From the NCBI GenBank assembly GCA_021797025.1, contig JAKAAK010000030.1, positions 1-18,334 on the forward strand: a stretch of 18,334 nucleotides of DNA, in the 5' to 3' direction. The translations under genes were made by a program, and so were the position numbers. Positions 12,631 to 18,334 of the stretch are shown piece after piece. Source of the stretch: Thermoplasmata archaeon. Lineage in GTDB: Archaea > Thermoplasmatota > Thermoplasmata > Thermoplasmatales > Thermoplasmataceae. Under the pieces are notes generated by a model. That model had not been told where the DNA came from. It saw only the letters and a program-made list of their open reading frames with translations, and made no database searches. Within the stretch, counting starts at the first letter, position 1; every line of letters begins with the position of its first letter.

Positions 12631-13584
12631 TTATCTTGCTACCCCCACATGCTTTCCGCATCTAGGGCATCGTGTTTCCTGCTGATCCCCTGTGTAGTTC
12701 CATTTGTGGCCACATTTGGGATTTGTGCATATAATTTCTATGCCATAGTTTTTGTCACCTCCTTCCACCACATTATTCTGCTTCCCGCAATTCGGGCAAT
12801 TTGCGTTCATTCTTTTTCCTGTATAGTCCCATCCATATCCGCAAGCAACACATTCGAGATGAATAGCCGATTTGCCGTTCTTTCTCACGATCATCTCATT
12901 CTCCTCCGAAATTCGCCCGTTTAATTTGCTTTCAAACTCCTCGAAGGTGGCTTGCATGTATCCCTCCTTCTTTTTTTCGTACTCAGAGACCAGAGGCTTA
13001 GGAGGGAGCTGAAATTTGACCCGCTTGATCTTGATCTCGTCCCATCCTCTATGCAATGTCGGGTATCTGTGGAGAGGCCTATATGGGTCAAAGGAGTTCT
13101 TGCTTGTGAGCTTGATCTTCATCGTACCCTGGACTGCAGTGCTTTCAAAGGCTATTTTCGTGAGTTTTCGGGACTGTGCCTCAATGAATGATTCATCCGG
13201 GACTGTCAACAGCAATATAATCTGCTTGTATCGAAATCCCTGAGTAAGCATACCGAACAATTTGCTCTGGGCATTCTGCCATTCCCTGGCATTTATATTT
13301 AGGCCTGCATCATCGAATATAATGGCTGATCCCTCAGGGATATTGGCATTTATCAAATGCAGTACATCATTCACTGTGAAGACGACCCGTGAAACATCAA
13401 ACGCTGGATCCACCAGCTGGGCAAGGCGGATGGCTGATAGGGACTTCCCAGATCCCGGTTCCCCAACAAATATCCCGATCACATTTCGGTTCTGCTCAAT
13501 GCGGTGCATAAACCACTGCAGGAGCCAGACCGATCCCGAACGTGCTATATTCGCCTTGTAGAAGGCTTTCAGTTCTGGGTTCAT
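12631..13584 (-). CDS. P-loop ATPase with two C-terminal zinc ribbons (Zot/packaging-like)
   Basis: A 317-aa protein. Walker A is GEPGSGKS (41-48), Walker B is SAIIFDDAG (86-94), and a later LLLTVPDESFIEAQSRKL stretch looks like the sensor/arginine region. The DDAG...REWQ...GFRYKQ pattern recalls Zot-like and other virus-morphogenesis or DNA-transfer ATPases, but no exact family is certain and there is no membrane segment. The C-terminal third has two zinc ribbons (CVACGYGW/CPNCG, and CGHKW/CPRCG with a preceding Cys), the second resembling the 58-aa mini-gene. It has a perfect SD (GGAGGTGAT) eight bases before the ATG and a 4-nt overlap with the previous gene. It is the last gene of the surface-protein operon and would energise assembly, packaging or transfer. 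Confidence 0.82.
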   Translation of the reverse strand: MNPELKAFYKANIARSGSVWLLQWFMHRIEQNRNVIGIFVGEPGSGKSLSAIRLAQLVDPAFDVSRVVFTVNDVLHLINANIPEGSAIIFDDAGLNINAREWQNAQSKLFGMLTQGFRYKQIILLLTVPDESFIEAQSRKLTKIAFESTAVQGTMKIKLTSKNSFDPYRPLHRYPTLHRGWDEIKIKRVKFQLPPKPLVSEYEKKKEGYMQATFEEFESKLNGRISEENEMIVRKNGKSAIHLECVACGYGWDYTGKRMNANCPNCGKQNNVVEGGDKNYGIEIICTNPKCGHKWNYTGDQQETRCPRCGKHVGVAR

Positions 13585-13937
13585 AGCCCGTCATCACCTC
13601 CTTCTGTATATTCGAAGTTATGGGGAAGCATGAGCCCAATCTTGTCGATCAAGGATGCAATAGCGGCAAACCACTCATGGCAAATTTCATAGCCTTCATA
13701 CACGTATCGGTCACGGTGGGAATACCGGTGCCTGGAAATAGCAGTAAGCTCTTTCTGGATCCGGGTGAACTCATCCTTGAAGTCCTGGTCGTGATATGCC
13801 TCGAGGGCATTCGACAGGGATTTCAGGATTTCCCCCCAGCGGAACAGGTGTTCGGGGTCATGGGAGTTCTCTCCAGGATATTCCCCGGCACGGGTAAAGA
13901 GATTGGATAGCACCTGCACGATCTGATTATCTTCCAT
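13581..13937 (-). CDS. Hypothetical helical protein (118 aa)
   Basis: Starts MEDNQIVQVLSNLFTRAG. The protein is soluble, helical and rich in His and Tyr, with an SRHRYSHRDRYVYEGYEICHEW stretch. I do not recognise it. Two upstream in-frame starts exist (ATG at 13943, GTG at 13946), but the GGAGG at 13947-13951 is best spaced (9 nt) for the ATG at 13937. It overlaps the preceding 93-aa gene by 11 nt and the ATPase by 4 nt. The coupling suggests that it works with the ATPase, perhaps as an adaptor. Confidence 0.76.
   Translation of the reverse strand: MEDNQIVQVLSNLFTRAGEYPGENSHDPEHLFRWGEILKSLSNALEAYHDQDFKDEFTRIQKELTAISRHRYSHRDRYVYEGYEICHEWFAAIASLIDKIGLMLPHNFEYTEGGDDGL
13593..13601 (-). promoter_or_regulatory. 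Perfect Shine-Dalgarno for the ATPase gene
   Basis: GGAGGTGAT is fully complementary to the archaeal 16S rRNA 3' end and sits eight bases before the ATG at 13584, within the last codons of the previous gene. Confidence 0.8.
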
Positions 13938-14208
13938 CCTCATCACCCTCCTTGTGTACCTTGAAATTCAGCCTAAAGTTGACCAATTCCATTGGGTTTA
14001 ACACTGTATACAATCCTTCCGGCCTCGCCTTTCTCTCTGGGTCAACGAACAGCTCCGACAGTGCGGGAGCCCTCTCGTTCGGGTCTTCCGATATTGCGAA
14101 AAGAGAATACATCTCATTCACCCAGGGCTCGTCCTTCATCTCAGGCCGTTCCCAGAACAGTTCCTGGAACATTATTTCCATATCCCAATTTTCAATCGTC
14201 CTTCTCAT
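13927..14208 (-). CDS. Hypothetical acidic protein (93 aa)
   Basis: Starts MRRTIENWDMEIMFQELFWE. It is acidic, with many Glu, Pro and Trp residues and no membrane segment or recognised motif. The frame is open 34 codons further upstream, but that extension is Arg-rich, overlaps the two-TM protein gene by over 100 nt and looks like a shadow. The ATG at 14208 gives the 17-nt overlap typical of this operon. Function unknown. Confidence 0.74.
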   Translation of the reverse strand: MRRTIENWDMEIMFQELFWERPEMKDEPWVNEMYSLFAISEDPNERAPALSELFVDPERKARPEGLYTVLNPMELVNFRLNFKVHKEGDEDGR

Positions 14209-15004
14209 TTTCCTCCTCCTCAGATTTGTGGTCCGGCGGAATAATAATATCCTTATTCTCGTCCACCAGGCGCCTGATGTTGTTTTCGTGCTTTTTGATC
14301 TCATTCGCAAGATCCAGCGGGTTGGCTTTGTATTTGGACATCATATGGAATGCAGTCTCCTTCTCCCGGATCCCTTCCATTTTTGCCTGGAGATTCTTCA
14401 GATTTTTTAGCTCCGATATTTCATCTGACATATTGTATACCAGAGTCGTTATGCGATCTATGGCACTCCTGCCCAGCATGTACTCCGCCTGATCGGTATG
14501 GGCCAATGCCAGTTTCACCGAATAGAATATATCAGTACCAGGAATCTTTTTCACCGAATAGGCCACATATGTGGTCCTTCCATTATGCCGGATTATGGAT
14601 GGCATCGGTGGAAATTCAAAGTGTATCAGGCGCCACAGCTCATCCGGGATCTGATAGGTATCCACATCGGTGAAGCCATTGGATATATCGGTCACCATGA
14701 GGGCATTCCCTGAATGGGATTGGAGCGATTTGGTATAGACGAAGATCATGGGCACATATACTGCAATAGAAATCACGGTATATATCAGGCCAATCAGGCG
14801 GTATTCAATGTACCCCAGTGCTCCGCTAACCAGAATGTATGGGAGCATTCTTCGGATCTGGGTCTTAAGCGAGAGAAAGGCTATAATATTGTTTTTCGAG
14901 GAAGCTTCTGTCTTGGCCTCTTCGAGGATTTCCTTCTGTTCTTTGATCTGCTCCTGGGTCTCTTTCCGAATCTTTTTTCCCCTGCGTTCCTCCCAGAAGC
15001 TCAT
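14192..15004 (-). CDS. Two-TM membrane protein with coiled-coil N-terminus (270 aa)
   Basis: Residues 1-48 are charged and helical (KKIRKETQEQIKEQKEILEE), a likely coiled coil. Two hydrophobic segments (about 53-68 and 71-91) form a hairpin, placing both ends on the same, probably cytoplasmic, side. The C-terminal domain (about 100-270) includes a beta region (HNGRTTYVAYSVKKIPGTDI), a helical segment (SDEISELKNLKNLQAKMEGI) and an acidic tail (SEEEENEKDD). It overlaps the secreted protein upstream by 4 nt (ATGA). It resembles no family I know. A membrane platform linking surface proteins to the cytoplasmic ATPase is a reasonable guess from position. Confidence 0.78.
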   Translation of the reverse strand: MSFWEERRGKKIRKETQEQIKEQKEILEEAKTEASSKNNIIAFLSLKTQIRRMLPYILVSGALGYIEYRLIGLIYTVISIAVYVPMIFVYTKSLQSHSGNALMVTDISNGFTDVDTYQIPDELWRLIHFEFPPMPSIIRHNGRTTYVAYSVKKIPGTDIFYSVKLALAHTDQAEYMLGRSAIDRITTLVYNMSDEISELKNLKNLQAKMEGIREKETAFHMMSKYKANPLDLANEIKKHENNIRRLVDENKDIIIPPDHKSEEEENEKDD

Positions 15005-15849
15005 CCGTGGACCACCTCCCTTTTTCTATGTTCCTTTAAGAATTTACGGACGCTAAACAGCGAGATAACAATGGCGAATATGGACGCCACAAAGGCCTTT
15101 GCTATTCCCAGCTCATATTGTACTACTGAATATACAAGTGCCGGTGGTTTGGGCGCGTAATACTGTTGGACGGGGACATGGGCGACCAGCTCGTTCTTGA
15201 AATTGAATATGTGTCCTCCTAATGAGACAATCACAGATGTCGTATTCCCCGTAACGTTCAGGTCAAAATTCCTGCTTCCAAGGATAGCCCCGTGGTAAAT
15301 GTCCACACCATTCTCATATATGGAATAGGGGACATTGTTTGAACTTGTGATATTGATATCCCATACTGGATATGTCAGCGCCCCCGATTTCCCTTCCGGT
15401 ACTGCGAGATATTGATTCTGTCCTGGATAGTGAGAAACAATGGCCACCGAATATATCGATATCTCGGGCGGCAGGCCTATGATTGATATATCTGAGTAAA
15501 CATAATTCGTGCTGCCGGATGTAATGGTCATATTGGCGATCCTGTACGATGACATATTCTCTGATACCGTTATAGGCCCGGAACCAGATGTCAGGACTTT
15601 CCCATTGACGGATATAGCGAATGCCCCGGAATTCAGGATCGATATATTCCATATGGGATACATATTCAGCCCGGAGGAATTCTCCGGAAGATACAGGATT
15701 TCGTGCTCATTAGGAATGTGGGAAGTCACTATCACATCAGGACGTCCAGGCGTGGATACTCCCGGAGATATATTCCCCACAATGCTGTGCATCGGGACCA
15801 CCAGGAGCAACAGAAGGATAGGCAGCAGAAGAAGGATCCCGTATTTCAC
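15001..15849 (-). CDS. Secreted, C-terminally anchored surface protein with duplicated domain (282 aa)
   Basis: Begins with GTG; the signal peptide is MKYGILLLLPILLLLLVV. Two related copies of a beta-rich domain follow: about 39-121 (HIPNEHEILYLPENSSG, then YPIWNISILNSG) and 137-218 (HYPGQNQYLAVPEGKSG, then YPVWDINITSS). Many N-x-S/T sequons suggest glycosylation. A Pro/Tyr stalk, one TM (about 249-266) and a basic tail (FLKEHRKREVVHG) complete it. This is a type I surface anchor, like archaeal viral spikes or cell-surface adhesins. It is coupled by 4-nt overlaps to the coiled-coil gene upstream and the two-TM gene downstream. A spike or receptor-binding role is inference. Confidence 0.82.
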   Translation of the reverse strand: MKYGILLLLPILLLLLVVPMHSIVGNISPGVSTPGRPDVIVTSHIPNEHEILYLPENSSGLNMYPIWNISILNSGAFAISVNGKVLTSGSGPITVSENMSSYRIANMTITSGSTNYVYSDISIIGLPPEISIYSVAIVSHYPGQNQYLAVPEGKSGALTYPVWDINITSSNNVPYSIYENGVDIYHGAILGSRNFDLNVTGNTTSVIVSLGGHIFNFKNELVAHVPVQQYYAPKPPALVYSVVQYELGIAKAFVASIFAIVISLFSVRKFLKEHRKREVVHG

Positions 15850-15998
15850 GTTCTTCCCCTGCCGGAACTTAGTTTCTCTTTTGCCTTCTCAAGTTTGACC
15901 TCCAATGTGAGAAGCCCTTCCTTCTGGTCTTGGATGTGCTTTTCCAGCCTTCGTATATCTTTGAGGAGTATTTTTTCCTTTTTTATGGGATCCATCAT
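15846..15998 (-). CDS. Small coiled-coil protein (50 aa)
   Basis: The frame begins MMDPIKKEKILLKDIRRLEK and is almost entirely charged helix with heptad-like Leu/Ile spacing, ending SSGRGRT. It starts within the stop of the 44-aa gene (TAATGATG) and ends in a GTGA overlap with the secreted protein. No SD is obvious, so it depends on coupling. It could be a structural or tethering partner of the surface complex. Confidence 0.7.
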   Translation of the reverse strand: MMDPIKKEKILLKDIRRLEKHIQDQKEGLLTLEVKLEKAKEKLSSGRGRT

Positions 15999-16132
15999 TA
16001 CACCCCGAAGAATTTGGTGAAATCTTTGGAGATAATCGGAAGTGTCAGTCCAAGATGGATCATCAAATATACCCCTATGGCGCTTCCGAAGAAGAGTATC
16101 AGGAGGCCGAGGATGATATCCGTGAATTTCAT
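15998..16132 (-). CDS. Small one-TM membrane protein (44 aa)
   Basis: Starts MKFTDIILGLLILFFGSAIG. One long hydrophobic helix (about 5-32) is followed by a short tail ending KDFTKFFGV. An upstream extension of the frame exists, but it is the shadow of the 45-aa gene. The ATGA overlap at 16129-16132 fixes the start here. Size and layout resemble small membrane or coat proteins of viruses, which is suggestive but not diagnostic. Confidence 0.72.
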   Translation of the reverse strand: MKFTDIILGLLILFFGSAIGVYLMIHLGLTLPIISKDFTKFFGV

Positions 16133-16266
16133 TTCTTCTTCCTCCATCTCTTCAGAGGGGCGGAGAATACAGTCTTTCCCTTCACGAAGTACAGCCTTCC
16201 TGCTTTCCTTGTAGCAATCTTTCCTTCTTTTATCCAATTTTTCGTTTTCACATTTTTCATTTTCAT
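16129..16266 (-). CDS. Small basic protein (45 aa), possibly DNA-binding
   Basis: Starts MKMKNVKTKNWIKEGKIATR and ends LKRWRKKK, with very high Lys/Arg content. A strong SD (GAGGTGAG, 16270-16277) sits three bases before the ATG. The WIKEGKI-x-x-RKAGRLYFV phrase resembles the helix-wing part of excisionase/MerR-type small HTH proteins, so a nucleic-acid-binding role is possible. It lies between the PCNA-like gene (16-bp gap) and the 44-aa gene (4-nt overlap). Confidence 0.72.
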   Translation of the reverse strand: MKMKNVKTKNWIKEGKIATRKAGRLYFVKGKTVFSAPLKRWRKKK

Positions 16267-16282
16267 TTTCTCACCTCTTATA

Positions 16283-17317
16283 TCACTGCTCCATTCTGGG
16301 TGCTACTGCACCTGAGACCTCAATATGCTCTCCGTTGGGGCCGATGCGCCTTGTGCTGGCAACCAGAGGGTAATCTCTCTTCAGTTGCAATGTAATGACC
16401 TGGTCAGAGGGATTAAGAGCGCCTTTTCTTCCCATCATAGCAGTGAGCGTTTTCGTTAAATATTCTGTAGGCATGGATACCCTGTCAGATGTGTCCCAGC
16501 CGTCCGGTACATCGGTGTTTTCCACACGGTTTGATGAAGCATTCATTGTCCCAAGGGGAACAGCTTTTGCTTTCCATTCCCCCTCCTGGGCCTCCATACG
16601 GGAGAGCTGCACTGACGCCTTTTCTGTGCCACCGATGAGATTGAACCTCACGGCATCGTCATTGGTGCTGCGCAGATCCTTCATAAATTTTTTCAGTGAA
16701 TCGCCCTCAAGCCGGACTGTCCAGGAATCGGTGTCATAGTTCAGTTCAGGGAATCTTATTTTTACCCTCCCCTCAGGCAGTGCTGTTGTAGTCCATTTCA
16801 TTTCGAAGTCTTTGCCATATGAAACAGGATCCAGGAAACCGTCGGGCAGGTCAGTATCCATGGTCTCCTGAATCATGCTGACATGGGAAGGGTCTATTGA
16901 TATAAATGTGAGTTTGCCATTCTTGATGGTTGCTTTTATCATGCTGTCATTCGAAAAGTATGCCTTCAGCTCCGCCATGTTCATATTTGACTTCCCATTT
17001 CCACTGACCAGGGCAAGCTGCTCTCCCAGATCGATTTTCTGGCCTTCAGGAATGGCTTTTCCGGGCTGTGCCTTCTTATGATTTTTCTCCGCTTCCACAT
17101 TTCCTTGTGCCCCGGTATCCGGCATATCTGAAATATATGGGGCATATAAATCGAGCTTCCTGTTTGTTTTGATCAGACGGGCTTTCTTTCCCTCTTGCCT
17201 TAAAGTCTGTACATCTTCATATGCCAGCTGCCTTGATATGCCGTATGGCTTTCTTTTCTGGATGGGAAATACCCTCCCATTATCCTTTCTCTTTCGAAAC
17301 TGTGTTTTTCCATTCAT
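16283..17317 (-). CDS. PCNA-like sliding clamp with basic N-terminal extension (344 aa)
   Basis: Residues about 113-344 match archaeal PCNA in order. The signature IDPSHVSMI (141-149) is equivalent to AMDPSHV. The interdomain beta-hairpin region includes FPELNYDTDSWTVRLEGDSL, then a second-domain helix KKFMKDLRS and strands VRFNLIGGTEKASVQL. The third domain has MPTEYLTKTLTAM, QVITLQLKRDYPL and the terminal APRMEQ, like APRIE/APRVE of cellular clamps. The first domain seems shortened. The first 110 residues are basic and low-complexity and include RKRKDNGRVFPIQKRKPYG, absent from cellular PCNA. Clamps tether polymerases, ligases and nucleases to DNA; this one may recruit host replication factors. 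It is oddly placed between membrane-protein genes, with 4-nt overlap upstream and a GGAGG SD. Confidence 0.75.
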   Translation of the reverse strand: MNGKTQFRKRKDNGRVFPIQKRKPYGISRQLAYEDVQTLRQEGKKARLIKTNRKLDLYAPYISDMPDTGAQGNVEAEKNHKKAQPGKAIPEGQKIDLGEQLALVSGNGKSNMNMAELKAYFSNDSMIKATIKNGKLTFISIDPSHVSMIQETMDTDLPDGFLDPVSYGKDFEMKWTTTALPEGRVKIRFPELNYDTDSWTVRLEGDSLKKFMKDLRSTNDDAVRFNLIGGTEKASVQLSRMEAQEGEWKAKAVPLGTMNASSNRVENTDVPDGWDTSDRVSMPTEYLTKTLTAMMGRKGALNPSDQVITLQLKRDYPLVASTRRIGPNGEHIEVSGAVAPRMEQ

Positions 17318-18334
17318 TTTTTATTCCTCCTTGGTGTTTTTATTATTTTGAGTGCTTTCCCCTTTTTGCCCTGAAGCACTGTCCCATCGATATCTATGTC
17401 AGTAGGTTTGGGACGAGCCCATACCACGGTCAGCACTATTCCAGCCACTGACAGCAGGATGAGTATGAAGTTGTCAACGCCTCCGAAAATAGATATGAGA
17501 TTGAACGATGATTTCCCATAGGTGCTGGACACGGAAAAGCTCGTCGATGCAGAATTACTTCCTCCATTGTTGTTGAATACATCTATTGAGAGCCCGTATA
17601 GGCCTGCAGAATAGCTCCTCTGGTCAATGGATACATTGTAGTTCCCATCCGTGCTGTTTCCTGATGATTGTGTGATCGGGGCAGGAGATGACCCAACGTA
17701 TACAAGGACTTCTGACACCGGGACAAGCGATTTCACGTGGACGTTGAAATATATGTATGGTCCGGATGTTGCCTTGGTGATAGATATTGATATGCTGCTG
17801 TCATGGCCTGGCTTGAGGACTGATATGGTTGTGTTTACTGTTGCAGATGCCCCCAGGGAATCGGTGACGGTGAGCTTGATCTGGTATGTCCCTGGAGATG
17901 AAAAGTACACTGCTGCATTGTTGCCGGAATATGATGTCCCGTTCACATCCCAGGAATACAGGATTGATGATGAGTCGGGATCGGACACGGTCGCATTCAG
18001 ATTCAGAAGAGTGTTAACCGGGATCTGGGAGGGTGGTGAGAATGATATGGATGGGGTTGCTGGGATCATCCTCACCGTGAATGTTGCTGAGTATGTGTGG
18101 TTCCCGTACTGGAATGTGGCTATGACCGTATTCAGTTCGTTGTACACCGGGAATTGATATCGAATATTCATCCCCTGGATATTCTGGCCATTCGGCATGG
18201 ACCATGTCATATTGAATGGTGATTTGGCATCCCAGTTGGCGGTAGAATTGAAGTAGAACCACTCTGTGATATTTTCATTGGTCGAGTATGATATTGTTAC
18301 AGGGGGCGGCAGAGATCGAATTGAAATATTCCCA
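17314..18334 (-). CDS. Surface protein with PKD-like domains and C-terminal anchor (5' end outside window)
   Basis: The frame stays open to the window edge, so the N-terminus is missing. The visible part is about 339 residues. A first Ig/PKD-like domain (NITEWFYFNSTANWDAK..., WSMPNGQNI) is followed by a clear PKD domain (ISFSPPSQIPVNTLLNLNAT, SDPDSS-x-YSWDVNG, FSSPGTYQIKLTVTDSLG). A third beta-sandwich-like stretch comes next. One TM (DNFILILLSVAGIVLTVVWA) and a basic cytoplasmic tail (LKIIKTPRRNKK) complete it. Several N-x-S/T sequons suggest glycosylation. A start at 18210 (MTWSMPNG) would cut into the first domain, so the true start is beyond the window. It is the first visible gene of the operon and overlaps the clamp gene by 4 nt. 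A spike/adhesin role is likely. Confidence 0.85.
   Translation of the reverse strand, partial: GNISIRSLPPPVTISYSTNENITEWFYFNSTANWDAKSPFNMTWSMPNGQNIQGMNIRYQFPVYNELNTVIATFQYGNHTYSATFTVRMIPATPSISFSPPSQIPVNTLLNLNATVSDPDSSSILYSWDVNGTSYSGNNAAVYFSSPGTYQIKLTVTDSLGASATVNTTISVLKPGHDSSISISITKATSGPYIYFNVHVKSLVPVSEVLVYVGSSPAPITQSSGNSTDGNYNVSIDQRSYSAGLYGLSIDVFNNNGGSNSASTSFSVSSTYGKSSFNLISIFGGVDNFILILLSVAGIVLTVVWARPKPTDIDIDGTVLQGKKGKALKIIKTPRRNKK

Larger units (their letters stand above)
99..18334. mobile_element. Integrated mobile element (left part; right end not in window)
   Basis: The stretch starts at a tRNA 3' end with an integrase. It carries a second recombinase, an antirestriction protein, a restriction-modification system, two methylases, many small regulators and a long operon of surface and membrane proteins with a P-loop ATPase. 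No recognisable housekeeping gene interrupts it. Base composition changes visibly: the middle third is AT-rich, and the last third is more GC-rich. This suggests a mosaic or nested elements. A virus/provirus, an integrated plasmid and a conjugative element are all possible. Treating the whole interval as one element is inference. Confidence 0.6.

Noticed and set aside
13853..13860. GTTCGGGG matching part of the tRNA 3' end as a possible attR
   Set aside because: Only eight bases match, it lies inside a coding region, and neighbouring tRNA bases do not match.
14209..14310. Arg-rich N-terminal extension of the 93-aa protein
   Set aside because: It would overlap the two-TM protein by more than 100 nt, while the ATG at 14208 gives the short overlap seen across this operon.
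13952..14492. Long plus-strand frames (152 and 166 codons) opposite the surface operon
   Set aside because: They are antisense shadows of coupled minus-strand genes with SDs and TM segments; their Ser/Pro/Arg-rich translations look random.
15998..16132. Archaeal type IV pilin
   Set aside because: The 44-aa TM protein lacks a class III signal peptide motif before the helix, and no PilB/PilC-like genes are present.
1..18334. CRISPR array or cas genes
   Set aside because: No regularly spaced repeats of 25-40 bp and no Cas motifs were seen; the tandem repeats present are 9-bp units.
1..18334. Insertion sequences
   Set aside because: No DDE, IS200/IS605 or IS607 transposase motifs were recognised in any frame.

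Overview
The window looks like the left part of a mobile element integrated in the chromosome of an archaeon. Archaeal signs are TATA-like BoxA elements about 25 bp upstream of start codons (many mRNAs appear leaderless), GAGGTG-type Shine-Dalgarno sites before internal operon genes, AbrB/RHH/winged-helix regulators and a PCNA-like sliding clamp. The AT-rich, ATA/AGG-rich coding style fits a Thermoplasmatales-like euryarchaeon, but that placement is inference.

Left edge (1-2842): an intact tRNA-Asp(GUC) gene is followed at once by a minus-strand tyrosine integrase whose last codons and stop lie inside the tRNA 3' half, as expected for attL of a tRNA-integrated element. Upstream of the integrase is a chain of overlapping mini-genes of 41-129 aa (zinc ribbons, a small membrane protein, an AbrB-type protein). 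Most have their own SD and were recovered by reading the sequence because they are very short. A second small membrane protein lies on the plus strand.

Middle (2843-8442): AT-rich cargo. It holds a winged-helix/zinc-ribbon protein, a type II restriction-modification pair (HNH nuclease and N4-cytosine-type methylase, convergent with overlapping ends), an AbrB protein fused by overlap to the methylase gene, an orphan D12-class adenine methylase, a small RHH-like protein, a third AbrB protein, an AlbA_2/Schlafen-like protein and a decayed gene remnant.

Right part (8443-18334, all minus strand): a compact second tyrosine recombinase translationally coupled to a membrane protein, with repeated ACTATACAATTCAT motifs at its promoter. 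Next come an RHH-wHTH regulator and an ArdC-like antirestriction metallopeptidase. Last is a tightly overlapping operon running in from beyond the window end: PKD-domain surface protein, PCNA-like clamp, 45-aa basic protein, 44-aa one-TM protein, 50-aa coiled coil, a secreted protein with a duplicated domain and C-terminal anchor, a two-TM protein, two small soluble proteins, and a P-loop ATPase with two zinc ribbons. This mix of surface proteins, small membrane proteins and an ATPase looks like a virion-assembly or DNA-transfer module. I recognise no capsid protein, polymerase, primase, replication initiator or relaxase here. No second att copy was found, so the element probably extends beyond 18334.
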